Assembly: GCA_036266715.1 (NCBI GenBank) | Contig: DATAXS010000031.1 | Location: forward strand, 1 to 7,165 | Direction: 5' to 3' | DNA length: 7,165 nt | From: DATAXS01 sp036266715 | GTDB lineage: Bacteria > Patescibacteriota > Minisyncoccia > UBA6257 > 2-01-FULL-56-20 | Part shown: in pieces, positions 1 through 5,096 of the stretch | How positions within the stretch are numbered: position 1 is the first letter of the stretch | How the letters are laid out: the number at the start of each line of letters is the position of its first letter | Made by a program: the position numbers and the translations under genes | The notes under the pieces: model-generated | Told to the model about the DNA's origin: nothing | Database searches by the model: none | Seen by the model: the letters and a program-made list of their open reading frames with translations, nothing else

Positions 1-564
1 CCGGATTATTTTGAAGGCGTCTATTTCCCGGACACGTACCTCATCCCCACGAGTAGCACGCCCGCAGAAGTGGCCGCGCGGCTCGTGGCGCAATTCAACA
101 CCTCGTTCGCACCGTACGCCGCAGAGGCGCTGCAGCAGAACATCAAGTGGACCACGGCGCTCACGCTCGCCTCTATTATCCAGCGCGAAGCCGCGGGGCC
201 GCAGGACATGGCGCTCGTTTCCGGCATTCTCTGGAACCGGCTCCTGGCCACGCCGCCGATGAAGCTGCAAGTGGATTCCACCGTGCAGTACGCGCGCGGG
301 AACGCGGACGCCGCAACGGGCAGCGACGGCTGGTGGGCGCCCATCGCGCCCGCGGACGAGTCCATCAATTCTCCCTATAACACGTATCTCAATGCCGGCC
401 TGCCGCCGCACCCCATTTCCGATCCGGGCCTGGACGCCATTGCGGCCGCCTTGAACCCCGCCTCCACGAGCTGCCTCTACTACATTCACGACGCCTCGGG
501 CACCATCCACTGCTCGGCCACGTACGCGGGCCAGCAGGCGAACATCCAGGAGTATTTGCAATAG
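1..564 (+). CDS. mltG: Endolytic murein transglycosylase MltG, C-terminal part (5' end outside window)
   Basis: Only the last 187 codons are visible; the frame is open at base 1 and ends in TAG. MltG (YceG family) is a membrane-anchored enzyme that cleaves nascent glycan strands in the periplasm or cell-wall space and is thought to set glycan chain length. The visible part is the catalytic YceG domain. Near its start is the motif EGVYFPDTY. ASIIQREA follows at window residues 57-64, and its Glu63 aligns with the conserved catalytic glutamate of the family. Next come LQVDSTVQYA (residues 89-98), SPYNTYLNAGLPPHPI (residues 124-139) and a C-terminal LYYIHDASGTIHCS segment, all family hallmarks in the usual order. 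The N-terminal anchor and LysM-like region would lie upstream. A stretch around residues 100-121 carries WW in place of the short linker usual in other MltGs. Identification is firm; the gene is partial only because of the window edge. Confidence 0.95.
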   Translation, partial: PDYFEGVYFPDTYLIPTSSTPAEVAARLVAQFNTSFAPYAAEALQQNIKWTTALTLASIIQREAAGPQDMALVSGILWNRLLATPPMKLQVDSTVQYARGNADAATGSDGWWAPIAPADESINSPYNTYLNAGLPPHPISDPGLDAIAAALNPASTSCLYYIHDASGTIHCSATYAGQQANIQEYLQ

Positions 565-603
565 AAAAACCCCCGGCAACTTCGTGGAGAAGTGTCGGGG
601 GTT
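565..603 (-). terminator. Hairpin terminator between convergent genes, better on the minus strand
   Basis: Bases 570-577 pair with 594-601 (six C/G-rich pairs, then a G-U and a C-G). After a bulged A578, bases 579-583 pair with 589-593, leaving a 5-base loop. Read on the minus strand the hairpin is followed by UUUUU from 569-565, the classic intrinsic terminator layout, about 45 bases beyond the stop of the 91-residue gene. Read on the plus strand it begins 5 bases after the mltG stop but has only a short UU tail. It may serve both genes. Confidence 0.75.
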
Positions 604-646
604 GGGGTCAATCTACGTAGTAAGGTGGGATTGGTAGAGAAGCTCT

Positions 647-922
647 TCAGAAATTCGGTTGGATGTTGTTGTTGGCGCAGATGGAGCGCGCCTTGTCGAG
701 CACGACGTAGGGGTCGGTACTCACTTGGGCGAACTGTGAGGTGCCGAGAGAAACCTTGTCGATGACGGGCGAGGAGCCACGATTGAGCGCGTCCTTCGGA
801 ACACGGAACAGGTCGCCAGAGCCGAGTTCGACGTAGGCGCCAGCTTCGTTGATCTCTTCCCATTGTAGAACGGGAATTCTTAGTGTCGAGTGAGTTGCCG
901 ACCGCGTTGCTTCATCCTTCAT
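647..922 (-). CDS. Conserved-looking small protein of unknown function (91 residues)
   Basis: I do not recognise this family. The protein is 91 residues, soluble-looking, with no signal peptide or membrane segment. Its middle part, GAYVELGSGDLFRVPKDALNRGSSPVI (about residues 28-54), alternates short hydrophobic strands with Gly/Asp turns, as in a small beta-rich fold. A helix-like C-terminus carries a single Cys (SICANNN, residues 80-86) and ends in NIQPNF. The start is well supported: GGAGG at 931-935 sits 8 bases upstream of the ATG, and no other start in this frame has such a site. The gene is alone on its strand here, converging on mltG, with a terminator just beyond it. Its upstream leader is the repeat chain described at 940-1018. 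It could be a small regulator or binding protein, but nothing visible decides that. Confidence 0.8.
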   Translation of the reverse strand: MKDEATRSATHSTLRIPVLQWEEINEAGAYVELGSGDLFRVPKDALNRGSSPVIDKVSLGTSQFAQVSTDPYVVLDKARSICANNNIQPNF

Positions 923-939
923 GTGTAGTTCCTCCGTGT

Positions 940-1018
940 TTGGTGTGTCTTGGTGTATCTGCCCTTATTGCCCTTGGTAAACGTAAACGACCGGCTACCA
1001 GCTACCGACTACCGACTA
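940..1018. repeat. Chain of four different short tandem duplications
   Basis: Four unrelated tandem repeats follow each other almost without gaps. Two 10-base units TTGGTGTGTC/TTGGTGTATC lie at 940-959. Two 9-base units TGCCCTTAT/TGCCCTTGG lie at 960-977. Two exact 6-base GTAAAC units lie at 977-988. Four 7-base units CCGGCTA, CCAGCTA, CCGACTA, CCGACTA lie at 991-1018. The block lies in the leader of the 91-residue gene (minus strand), just upstream of its Shine-Dalgarno sequence. I found no convincing promoter hexamer pair in it. The rest of 923-1090 holds only the inverted repeat at 1048-1083. Confidence 0.85.
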
Positions 1019-1047
1019 AAGGGCCAGAGCCATTATCCACCAAGCGA

Positions 1048-1083
1048 CATGAACGCGGGGTGAATTCCGGGATAAAGTTCATG
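1048..1083. repeat. 7-base inverted repeat CATGAAC / GTTCATG with 22-base spacer
   Basis: CATGAAC at 1048-1054 is mirrored by GTTCATG at 1077-1083, just downstream of the minus-strand zinc-finger gene (stop at 1091). The spacer contains a GAATTC-centred stretch. There is no U-tract on either strand, so it is a poor intrinsic terminator. It could be an operator or a chance repeat. Confidence 0.3.
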
Positions 1084-1090
1084 AAGAATT

Positions 1091-1369
1091 TCAGAGGTAT
1101 ATCTTGTCCACGTAGCACCACGTAAATTCCTCGCCGGGCGTGACGGACTTCATGATCGGGTGCCCCGTCTTTTGAAAATGCTTCGTGGCGTGCGTGTTTT
1201 TGGAATCGTCACAGCATCCCACGTGCCCGCAGATGAGGCACATGCGGAGCGAGACCCACGTGTCGCCGGTCTTTATGCAATCCTCGCAGACCGTGATGTC
1301 CTTCGGGTGCACATCGCGTATCTGGTCCTTGTGGGTGCAGGTGGGTTTGGGCATGGGTGGTTTATTCAT
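1091..1369 (-). CDS. UBP-type zinc finger (ZnF-UBP) domain protein, 92 residues
   Basis: Almost the whole protein is one ZnF-UBP domain. The pattern is C11-x-H13, C28-x2-C31, C44-x2-C47, then GHVGCCDD, H60, H64, H70 (TGHP) and finally TWCYVD. By analogy with eukaryotic ZnF-UBP domains, C28/C31/C52/H60 and C44/C47/H64/H70 would form two zinc sites. C11/H13/C85 would form a third whose fourth ligand is unclear, because the usual second Cys after WCY is absent. The eukaryotic domains bind the free C-terminal Gly-Gly of ubiquitin. Bacterial stand-alone versions of about 90 residues are widespread with unknown ligands. The ATG start has no clear Shine-Dalgarno sequence. The gene begins 27 bases after the peptidase stop on the same strand, so it is probably the last gene of that cluster. 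The domain call is firm; its role is not known. Confidence 0.9.
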   Translation of the reverse strand: MNKPPMPKPTCTHKDQIRDVHPKDITVCEDCIKTGDTWVSLRMCLICGHVGCCDDSKNTHATKHFQKTGHPIMKSVTPGEEFTWCYVDKIYL

Positions 1370-1396
1370 TCTGGCACTTTATTGGATTCGATGAGA

Positions 1397-2062
1397 TCAA
1401 AACCGCGCATGTTCATCTCCAAAATAAACTTGGTTGCTGAGATTTTCAAATACGCGCTGCGCGATGCCGGCGACGGTCATATTGGAATCTGCATTGGGGG
1501 TTGTCATCAAATTTCTTAAACTCTCTCTATATTTTTCTTGTGAACGGTCGTATGCCTCTCGTACCGTGACACCCTCCGTCAACGCGAGCACTGCCTCAAA
1601 TGCCGGCTCCATAATAAACTCTGCATAGGCGTCGCGGCGCATTGCTTCCCGGGTGGTTGCCCGCGTATCATATGCTCCCTGAAATTTCTCCTTATACCCG
1701 ATGTACGCAACCGCCCCGACCCGGACACATTCTTGGGCAAGCTTTTTACCGGATTCGCACGCAAGCGCATGCACGATTGCGCGGGCAAGAAGCGATTCAT
1801 TTTCCCCAGCGCGGATGAGTACATTTGAATGAAATCCCAGAATGGCATTTTTGTCGCCATGCGCATTGAAAATAATCAGTTGCGGTTTCTCCGCTTCCAC
1901 GATTGCGGTAACTTCTTCCCGGGTGACATGCGGTCCCTGTAATTCAAAAACTACTGTACCCGGACGCTGCCTTGCGCGATCAATGACCTCCCGTGACCAT
2001 GCTTCAAAGTATTTTGTGGCGATATCGTACGCCGGATTGGTGATTAATAATACTTTTGGCAT
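1397..2062 (-). CDS. Stand-alone CHAT/caspase-fold (clan CD) cysteine peptidase, 221 residues
   Basis: The protein has the layout of a minimal clan CD peptidase. It opens with strand KVLLITNPAYD (about 3-13). A second strand PQLIIFNAHGD (60-70) ends in the His-Gly catalytic motif, with His68. A third strand, AIVHALACESG (95-105), carries the presumed nucleophile Cys102. GAVAYIGYKEKF follows at 116-127, the usual Ala/Gly-rich strand after the nucleophile in CHAT-like proteins. The rest (about 140-210) is helical, with no repeat, TPR or membrane segment, so no fused sensor domain is visible. This start is the ATG three bases beyond the stop of the preceding gene; a TTG one codon upstream (2065) is possible. 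No Shine-Dalgarno sequence is seen, so initiation probably relies on coupling. The family is known from bacterial conflict and regulated-proteolysis systems. The substrate is unknown. I infer partnership with the two small genes upstream and perhaps the zinc finger downstream. Confidence 0.8.
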   Translation of the reverse strand: MPKVLLITNPAYDIATKYFEAWSREVIDRARQRPGTVVFELQGPHVTREEVTAIVEAEKPQLIIFNAHGDKNAILGFHSNVLIRAGENESLLARAIVHALACESGKKLAQECVRVGAVAYIGYKEKFQGAYDTRATTREAMRRDAYAEFIMEPAFEAVLALTEGVTVREAYDRSQEKYRESLRNLMTTPNADSNMTVAGIAQRVFENLSNQVYFGDEHARF

Positions 2063-2065
2063 CAA

Positions 2066-2302
2066 TTATGCGGGTTGATTGATCTTTCTCAATACTTCTC
2101 CGCTTTTAAGCGCTCTTAAAAAATTCATTTCTTTCCGGACGTATTCTAACCCCGTTTTATCGTTTTCCTTTATCTTCTGGATCATTTCATCGCGGGAATA
2201 GGCCTGCCCGTCGCCTTCAAAAAACCCGAGGTGCGGGTCCATTAATGACAATCTCATAAGTACCAGTTCTTTCTCTTTTTCAAGTCGTTCCTCTGGCGCC
2301 AT
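2066..2302 (-). CDS. Small unknown protein, second gene of the peptidase cluster (78 residues)
   Basis: I do not recognise this as a named family. It is short and mostly helix-forming. An acidic/basic N-terminal stretch, PEERLEKEKELVLMRLSL, is followed by a turn-rich GFFEGDGQAYSRDEM (about 26-40) and a C-terminal helix with LEYVRKEMNFLRALKSGEVL (about 52-71). The RDEM..KI..ND.TGLEYV pattern resembles small helical adaptor-like proteins, but that is only an impression. There is no signal peptide, membrane span or metal motif. The ATG lies 4 bases after the stop of the preceding gene with no nearby Shine-Dalgarno sequence. Its own stop is 3 bases before the peptidase ATG. This spacing is strong evidence for one co-translated unit. 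A regulator, substrate or adaptor of the peptidase is a reasonable but unproven role. Confidence 0.75.
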   Translation of the reverse strand: MAPEERLEKEKELVLMRLSLMDPHLGFFEGDGQAYSRDEMIQKIKENDKTGLEYVRKEMNFLRALKSGEVLRKINQPA

Positions 2303-2306
2303 GGTA

Positions 2307-2516
2307 TTAAATAAGTTCGAGCCCTGCTAATTCCCGGAGTATTTTTTCACCGAGTGCAGTATTCTGTTGTACTTCAAGGTACGCCACATCCCAGGTTATC
2401 GGAACACGCATGTCTTCCTTCATTAGTCGCTTATCCAAAAACGCAATAACTTCACCTCTCATCTGAAGAGGAATATTTGCATATGCTTTGAGGAAGCGCG
2501 CCTTGAGTTCCTCCAT
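2307..2516 (-). CDS. Small unknown protein, first gene of the peptidase cluster (69 residues)
   Basis: The protein is 69 residues with no named family that I can assign. The N-terminal half (about 1-32) is helical, with ANIPLQMRGEVIAFLDKRLM. The second half, VPITWDVAYLEVQQNTALGEKILRELAGLELI (about 38-69), has the look of a conserved signature, with Trp42, Tyr46, the NT..G..IL pattern and a final helix. This small, tidy C-terminal module resembles the little domains that recur beside conflict-system effectors; that is inference. The ATG is the first codon of a probably leaderless transcript: a TTGAAA/TATACT promoter ends 7 bases upstream, and only a weak AGG precedes the start. The gene is first in the cluster, 4 bases ahead of the 78-residue gene. 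Confidence 0.75.
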   Translation of the reverse strand: MEELKARFLKAYANIPLQMRGEVIAFLDKRLMKEDMRVPITWDVAYLEVQQNTALGEKILRELAGLELI

Positions 2517-2523
2517 TAACCTA

Positions 2524-2553
2524 AGTATAACGTTACGACCTTTATGGTTTCAA
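2524..2553 (-). promoter_or_regulatory. Sigma70-like promoter of the peptidase cluster, predicted leaderless
   Basis: On the minus strand, TTGAAA (2548-2553) is followed after 18 bases by TATACT (2524-2529). The predicted start of transcription is at or one base before the A of the ATG at 2516, so the transcript would have essentially no 5' leader. That fits the lack of a clear Shine-Dalgarno sequence. Confidence 0.65.
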
Positions 2554-2637
2554 CTCTTGTCATTGAGGAACCATTCTAGCATATCCCTGATTAAAATCTT
2601 GTTAAAACTCAACCTTTACGCCCACCCCCCCAATCGC

Positions 2638-2649
2638 CTACTATAGTAG
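2638..2649 (+). promoter_or_regulatory. 12-base palindrome containing a -10-like element before tsaD
   Basis: CTACTATAGTAG is a perfect palindrome ending 6 bases before the tsaD ATG. It contains TATAGT (2642-2647), a good -10 element, which would place the transcription start 1-2 bases before the ATG. No good -35 is seen: TTTACG at 2615-2620 is 21 bases away. Because of the symmetry, the same hexamer is read on the minus strand. Upstream, two TTAAAA boxes (2591, 2602) lie 11 bases apart, and a run of seven C lies at 2625-2631. Confidence 0.4.
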
Positions 2650-2655
2650 TGCCAT

Positions 2656-3789
2656 ATGAACATCCTCGCCATTGAAACCTCCTGCGACGAAACGGGCATT
2701 GCGCTCGTCAGGGCGACTGGCGGCGCGGCTTCCGGCCGCAGCGGCGGCGCACGGGGCGCCGTGCCGCGCTTTGAGGTCGTGGAAAATCTGGTCGCTTCGC
2801 AGATAAAGATACACCGGCCGTTCGGCGGCGTGGTGCCGAACCTCGCCAAGCGCGAGCACCTCAAAAATCTGCCCATTCTTTTTGCGCGCATCGTGGCCAA
2901 GCACAAGCAGTTCAAGCCGGATCTTGTGGCGGTGACGGTTGGTCCCGGCCTGGAGCCCGCACTCTGGACCGGCATTGAGTTCGCGAAGGTGGTTGCCAAA
3001 GAGGGCAAGCTGCCGCTCGTGGGCGCAAACCATCTTGAAGGGCATCTCTACAGTTTTTTACTGCCGTCGCGCTCGTCCAAGAGCTTTGGCGCGGCGCTCC
3101 TTCCCAAAAAAATCTTTCCGGCCGTGGCGCTCATCGTTTCCGGCGGCCACACGATGTTGCTCAAAATGGATTCTTTTTCAAAATGGGAGCATCTGGGCGA
3201 AACGCGCGACGATGCGGCCGGCGAGGCCTACGACAAAGTGGCGCGGCTGCTCAGCCTCCCCTATCCCGGCGGCCCGGAAGTGGAAAAGCTCGCCGCGCGC
3301 GGCAATCCCTTTGCCGTCACCTTCCCGCGTCCCATGCTGGACCAGCGTAACTACGACTTTAGTTTTTCGGGGTTGAAGACCGCGGTGCGCTACTATTTGG
3401 AAAATGCAAAGCGCGAAAAAACTCCGAGCGGTGCGCCGCACAAAGTGAACAAGGCGGACGTGGCCGCGGGGTTTGAACAGGCGGTAATAGACGTGCTTGT
3501 GGCAAAGACGCGGCGTGCGGCCGAGGACCATGCGGCCGAGTCAATTATTTTGACGGGCGGCGTGGCGGCGAACCGCCATTTGCGCCGCGCGCTGGAGCGC
3601 ACGGCCGGCCTCATCCACTGCAACTTTTTTGTGCCGGACTTTAAATACAACATGGACAACGCCGCGATGATAGCCGCGGCGGCCTACATGCGCACGCTCC
3701 GCGGCGGTAGCGGCGCTGGCGCGCGTGGCGCCACCGCCACGCGCGCAAAAAAATATCCCCTCGTGGCACGCGGGGATCTCTCTATTTAG
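2656..3789 (+). CDS. tsaD: tRNA N6-adenosine threonylcarbamoyltransferase TsaD
   Basis: TsaD transfers the threonylcarbamoyl group from TC-AMP to A37 of ANN-decoding tRNAs. It works with TsaB and TsaE in bacteria, neither of which is in this window. The Kae1/TsaD signature is complete. It has the N-terminal ETSCDET (7-13), GGVVPNLAKREH (57-68), the metal-binding HLEGH (126-130, with His126 and His130), VSGGHT (161-166), the GEAYDKVARLL segment (189-199), FSFSGLKTAV (235-244), ILTGGVAANRHLR (298-310) and NMDNAAMIA (332-340, with Asp334 the likely third metal ligand). At 377 residues it is somewhat longer than usual. The excess lies in a Gly/Ala/Arg-rich insert at about 21-37 and another at about 350-364, just before the normal-looking end YPLVARGDLSI. 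There is no Shine-Dalgarno sequence before the ATG; the start follows the ETSCDET spacing, and the transcript may be nearly leaderless. Confidence 0.97.
   Translation: MNILAIETSCDETGIALVRATGGAASGRSGGARGAVPRFEVVENLVASQIKIHRPFGGVVPNLAKREHLKNLPILFARIVAKHKQFKPDLVAVTVGPGLEPALWTGIEFAKVVAKEGKLPLVGANHLEGHLYSFLLPSRSSKSFGAALLPKKIFPAVALIVSGGHTMLLKMDSFSKWEHLGETRDDAAGEAYDKVARLLSLPYPGGPEVEKLAARGNPFAVTFPRPMLDQRNYDFSFSGLKTAVRYYLENAKREKTPSGAPHKVNKADVAAGFEQAVIDVLVAKTRRAAEDHAAESIILTGGVAANRHLRRALERTAGLIHCNFFVPDFKYNMDNAAMIAAAAYMRTLRGGSGAGARGATATRAKKYPLVARGDLSI
3719..3746. repeat. GC-rich 11-base perfect inverted repeat inside the 3' end of tsaD
   Basis: GCGCGCGTGGC (3719-3729) and GCCACGCGCGC (3736-3746) are exact reverse complements around a 6-base loop. 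It is followed on the plus strand by seven A, so it is not an intrinsic terminator in either direction. It encodes most of the extra Gly/Ala/Arg-rich tail insert of TsaD. Confidence 0.7.
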
Positions 3790-3791
3790 TC

Positions 3792-3809
3792 AGCGGCCAT
3801 TTAGCCGCT
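3792..3809. terminator. Short hairpin between convergent tsaD and the membrane-protein gene
   Basis: AGCGGC (3792-3797) pairs with GCCGCT (3804-3809) around a 6-base loop. It lies in the 18-base gap between the two converging stops and overlaps the last bases of the minus-strand gene. The flanks are only weakly U-rich, so termination strength is doubtful. Confidence 0.35.
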
Positions 3810-5040
3810 ATTTCGTTACCGTAAAGCTGCCCACCGGGATCGGGTTGCCCTCGTCGTTTATCAAAACGGATACGCTGTATGTCTGCGGGCTCGTGAGCGC
3901 CATAAACTGCGGGCAGGCCTGGTTCGGTTTGCAGTCCGGCGCAAGATTTGAAGGCACCGCAAATTCCATCATGTCGCCGCTCGCATACGCAAGACCCTTT
4001 GCCGCCACCAAACTGTTCATAAGTACCGTAAACGTGTCGCCGGCCGCGCCCTGCGGGAACATGATCATGACCTGCGTGCCCACGGGGCCGCTTGAGGGCG
4101 TAAGACCTTCCATCGGCATGCCCCCCATGGAAACGCTGCCCGGCCCGCCGCCGTTCGTGCCCGGCGCGCCAGCCGGATAATTGTTCATCATTTGCGCGCG
4201 GTACGCCGCCACCCAACTCCGGCCGGACACCGCGAACGATATCAAAAAGAATGCGCCGAACACGATCCCGATGACCATGCACACCTTCATAAACGCGTCT
4301 CCCCCTTTCGCCGCGCGTTCCGCCGCCCGCGCCGCCGCGTCCGGCCTCAGCCGCTTGAGATTTTCATAAATAGTGAACGTGTAACAGGTGGAGTAGACGG
4401 TAACGAGCAAAAACGCGATTGCATACACGGACCCACTCACGACCGCCGGCGTGAGGACGGCAAACGGCACGTAGACGACGAGCATGATCACGATGATCAC
4501 AACCGCCATGAGCACAATGCGCCCGAAGAGCGCCCACCAGTAGCCCCGCGTGTATTCGCGGCTCGTGCGGAGCGCCGCCATGCCGTGCACGTCATCCAGC
4601 ACGAACGCAAAGTTTGTCACGGAGAGCGCGACGCCGAGGAAAATGCCCGGGATGATGAGCAACACGGAGCCGCCGCCCACGACGAGCATGCAAAGGATGA
4701 CGATCCATATCATCGGCCAGAAAAGCTGGAACCCTTTGTGGTACGACGCGCCAAAATCCGTCTTGCGGCCGAGCGCCAAGATGAGCGCGATCGTGGCGAC
4801 GATGGCAATGATGTAGCCAACGAGCATGATGAGCCCGCCGAGCGCCAAGAATGACCGTGGGCCCGCTGCGGCCGCCCCCGCAGTAAGGAACGCCCTGCCG
4901 ACGGAGATCACGACCGCCGGCGCGGCGAATATCGCGACGAACATCCAGAACTGTCCCTTGAAATGCTTCCATGCATTGCCCAAAAGCGAACCGAGCGGAT
5001 CCAGCGCCACCTTGGGGCTTGTGTGGGGTGTTTCAGCCAT
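3808..5040 (-). CDS. Multipass membrane protein with C-terminal external IPT/TIG-like domain (410 residues)
   Basis: The protein has two parts. Residues 1-230 form a polytopic membrane region with hydrophobic segments at about 31-52, 66-90, 108-140, 170-198 and 202-223. These are separated by short charged loops (GRKTDFGASYHKG; TSREYTRGYW), a pattern like GPDP-membrane-domain/YciC-type integral proteins of unassigned function. A basic Ala/Arg stretch (229-249) should be cytosolic. A last span at 251-272 leads to a Gly/Pro/Met-rich linker (288-312). The linker runs into LTPSSGPVGTQVMIMF (313-328) and an ending rich in beta strands, typical of an IPT/TIG immunoglobulin-like fold on the cell surface. 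It has two Cys (370, 376) that could form a disulphide. The ATG at 5040 is chosen because the frame upstream to 5304 is antisense to the TPM gene, and an extended -10 ends just before this codon. The role is unknown; a surface or envelope function is inferred from topology. Confidence 0.85.
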   Translation of the reverse strand: MAETPHTSPKVALDPLGSLLGNAWKHFKGQFWMFVAIFAAPAVVISVGRAFLTAGAAAAGPRSFLALGGLIMLVGYIIAIVATIALILALGRKTDFGASYHKGFQLFWPMIWIVILCMLVVGGGSVLLIIPGIFLGVALSVTNFAFVLDDVHGMAALRTSREYTRGYWWALFGRIVLMAVVIIVIMLVVYVPFAVLTPAVVSGSVYAIAFLLVTVYSTCYTFTIYENLKRLRPDAAARAAERAAKGGDAFMKVCMVIGIVFGAFFLISFAVSGRSWVAAYRAQMMNNYPAGAPGTNGGGPGSVSMGGMPMEGLTPSSGPVGTQVMIMFPQGAAGDTFTVLMNSLVAAKGLAYASGDMMEFAVPSNLAPDCKPNQACPQFMALTSPQTYSVSVLINDEGNPIPVGSFTVTK

Positions 5041-5046
5041 ACCTTT

Positions 5047-5055
5047 ATTGTAGCA
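5047..5055 (-). promoter_or_regulatory. Extended -10 promoter for the membrane-protein gene, leaderless start
   Basis: On the minus strand TGCTACAAT (TG-n plus a TATAAT-like hexamer at 5047-5052) ends 6 bases before the ATG, so transcription would begin at the start codon itself. There is no good -35, as is usual for extended -10 promoters. AAAGGT just before the ATG is too close to act as a normal Shine-Dalgarno sequence. Confidence 0.5.
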
Positions 5056-5087
5056 AATCGGGGAACTGGAAATCATTCCGCAGTGTG

Positions 5088-5096
5088 TGTTATAAA
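5088..5096 (+). promoter_or_regulatory. Extended -10 promoter for the TPM-domain gene
   Basis: TGTTATAAA (TG-n plus TATAAA at 5091-5096) faces right, back to back with the minus-strand promoter at 5047-5055. The predicted start is near 5103, leaving a leader of about 44 bases. That leader holds a small CCCTTT/AAAGGG hairpin (5110-5124) and two direct copies of AAGGGGGC (5120-5127, 5133-5140). The second copy lies where a Shine-Dalgarno sequence should be. Confidence 0.5.

Noticed and set aside
991..1018. Possible CRISPR-like array
   Set aside because: The units are 7 bases in direct tandem with no spacers; there are no cas genes nearby.
1160..1519. 119-codon plus-strand frame across the zinc-finger and peptidase genes
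   Set aside because: It is antisense to two genes with recognisable motifs and shows no ribosome-binding site or domain.
2616..3045. Two minus-strand frames over the start of tsaD
   Set aside because: They lie fully antisense to conserved TsaD motifs, with no start signals.
3719..3753. Hairpin plus A-run at the tsaD 3' end as a terminator
   Set aside because: The A-run follows the hairpin on the plus strand and precedes it (as U) on the minus strand, so neither direction gives hairpin-then-U-tract.
4192..4854. 220-codon plus-strand frame rich in Arg/His/Asp
   Set aside because: It is the complement of the multipass membrane gene; the charge-rich composition is a typical shadow of hydrophobic codons.
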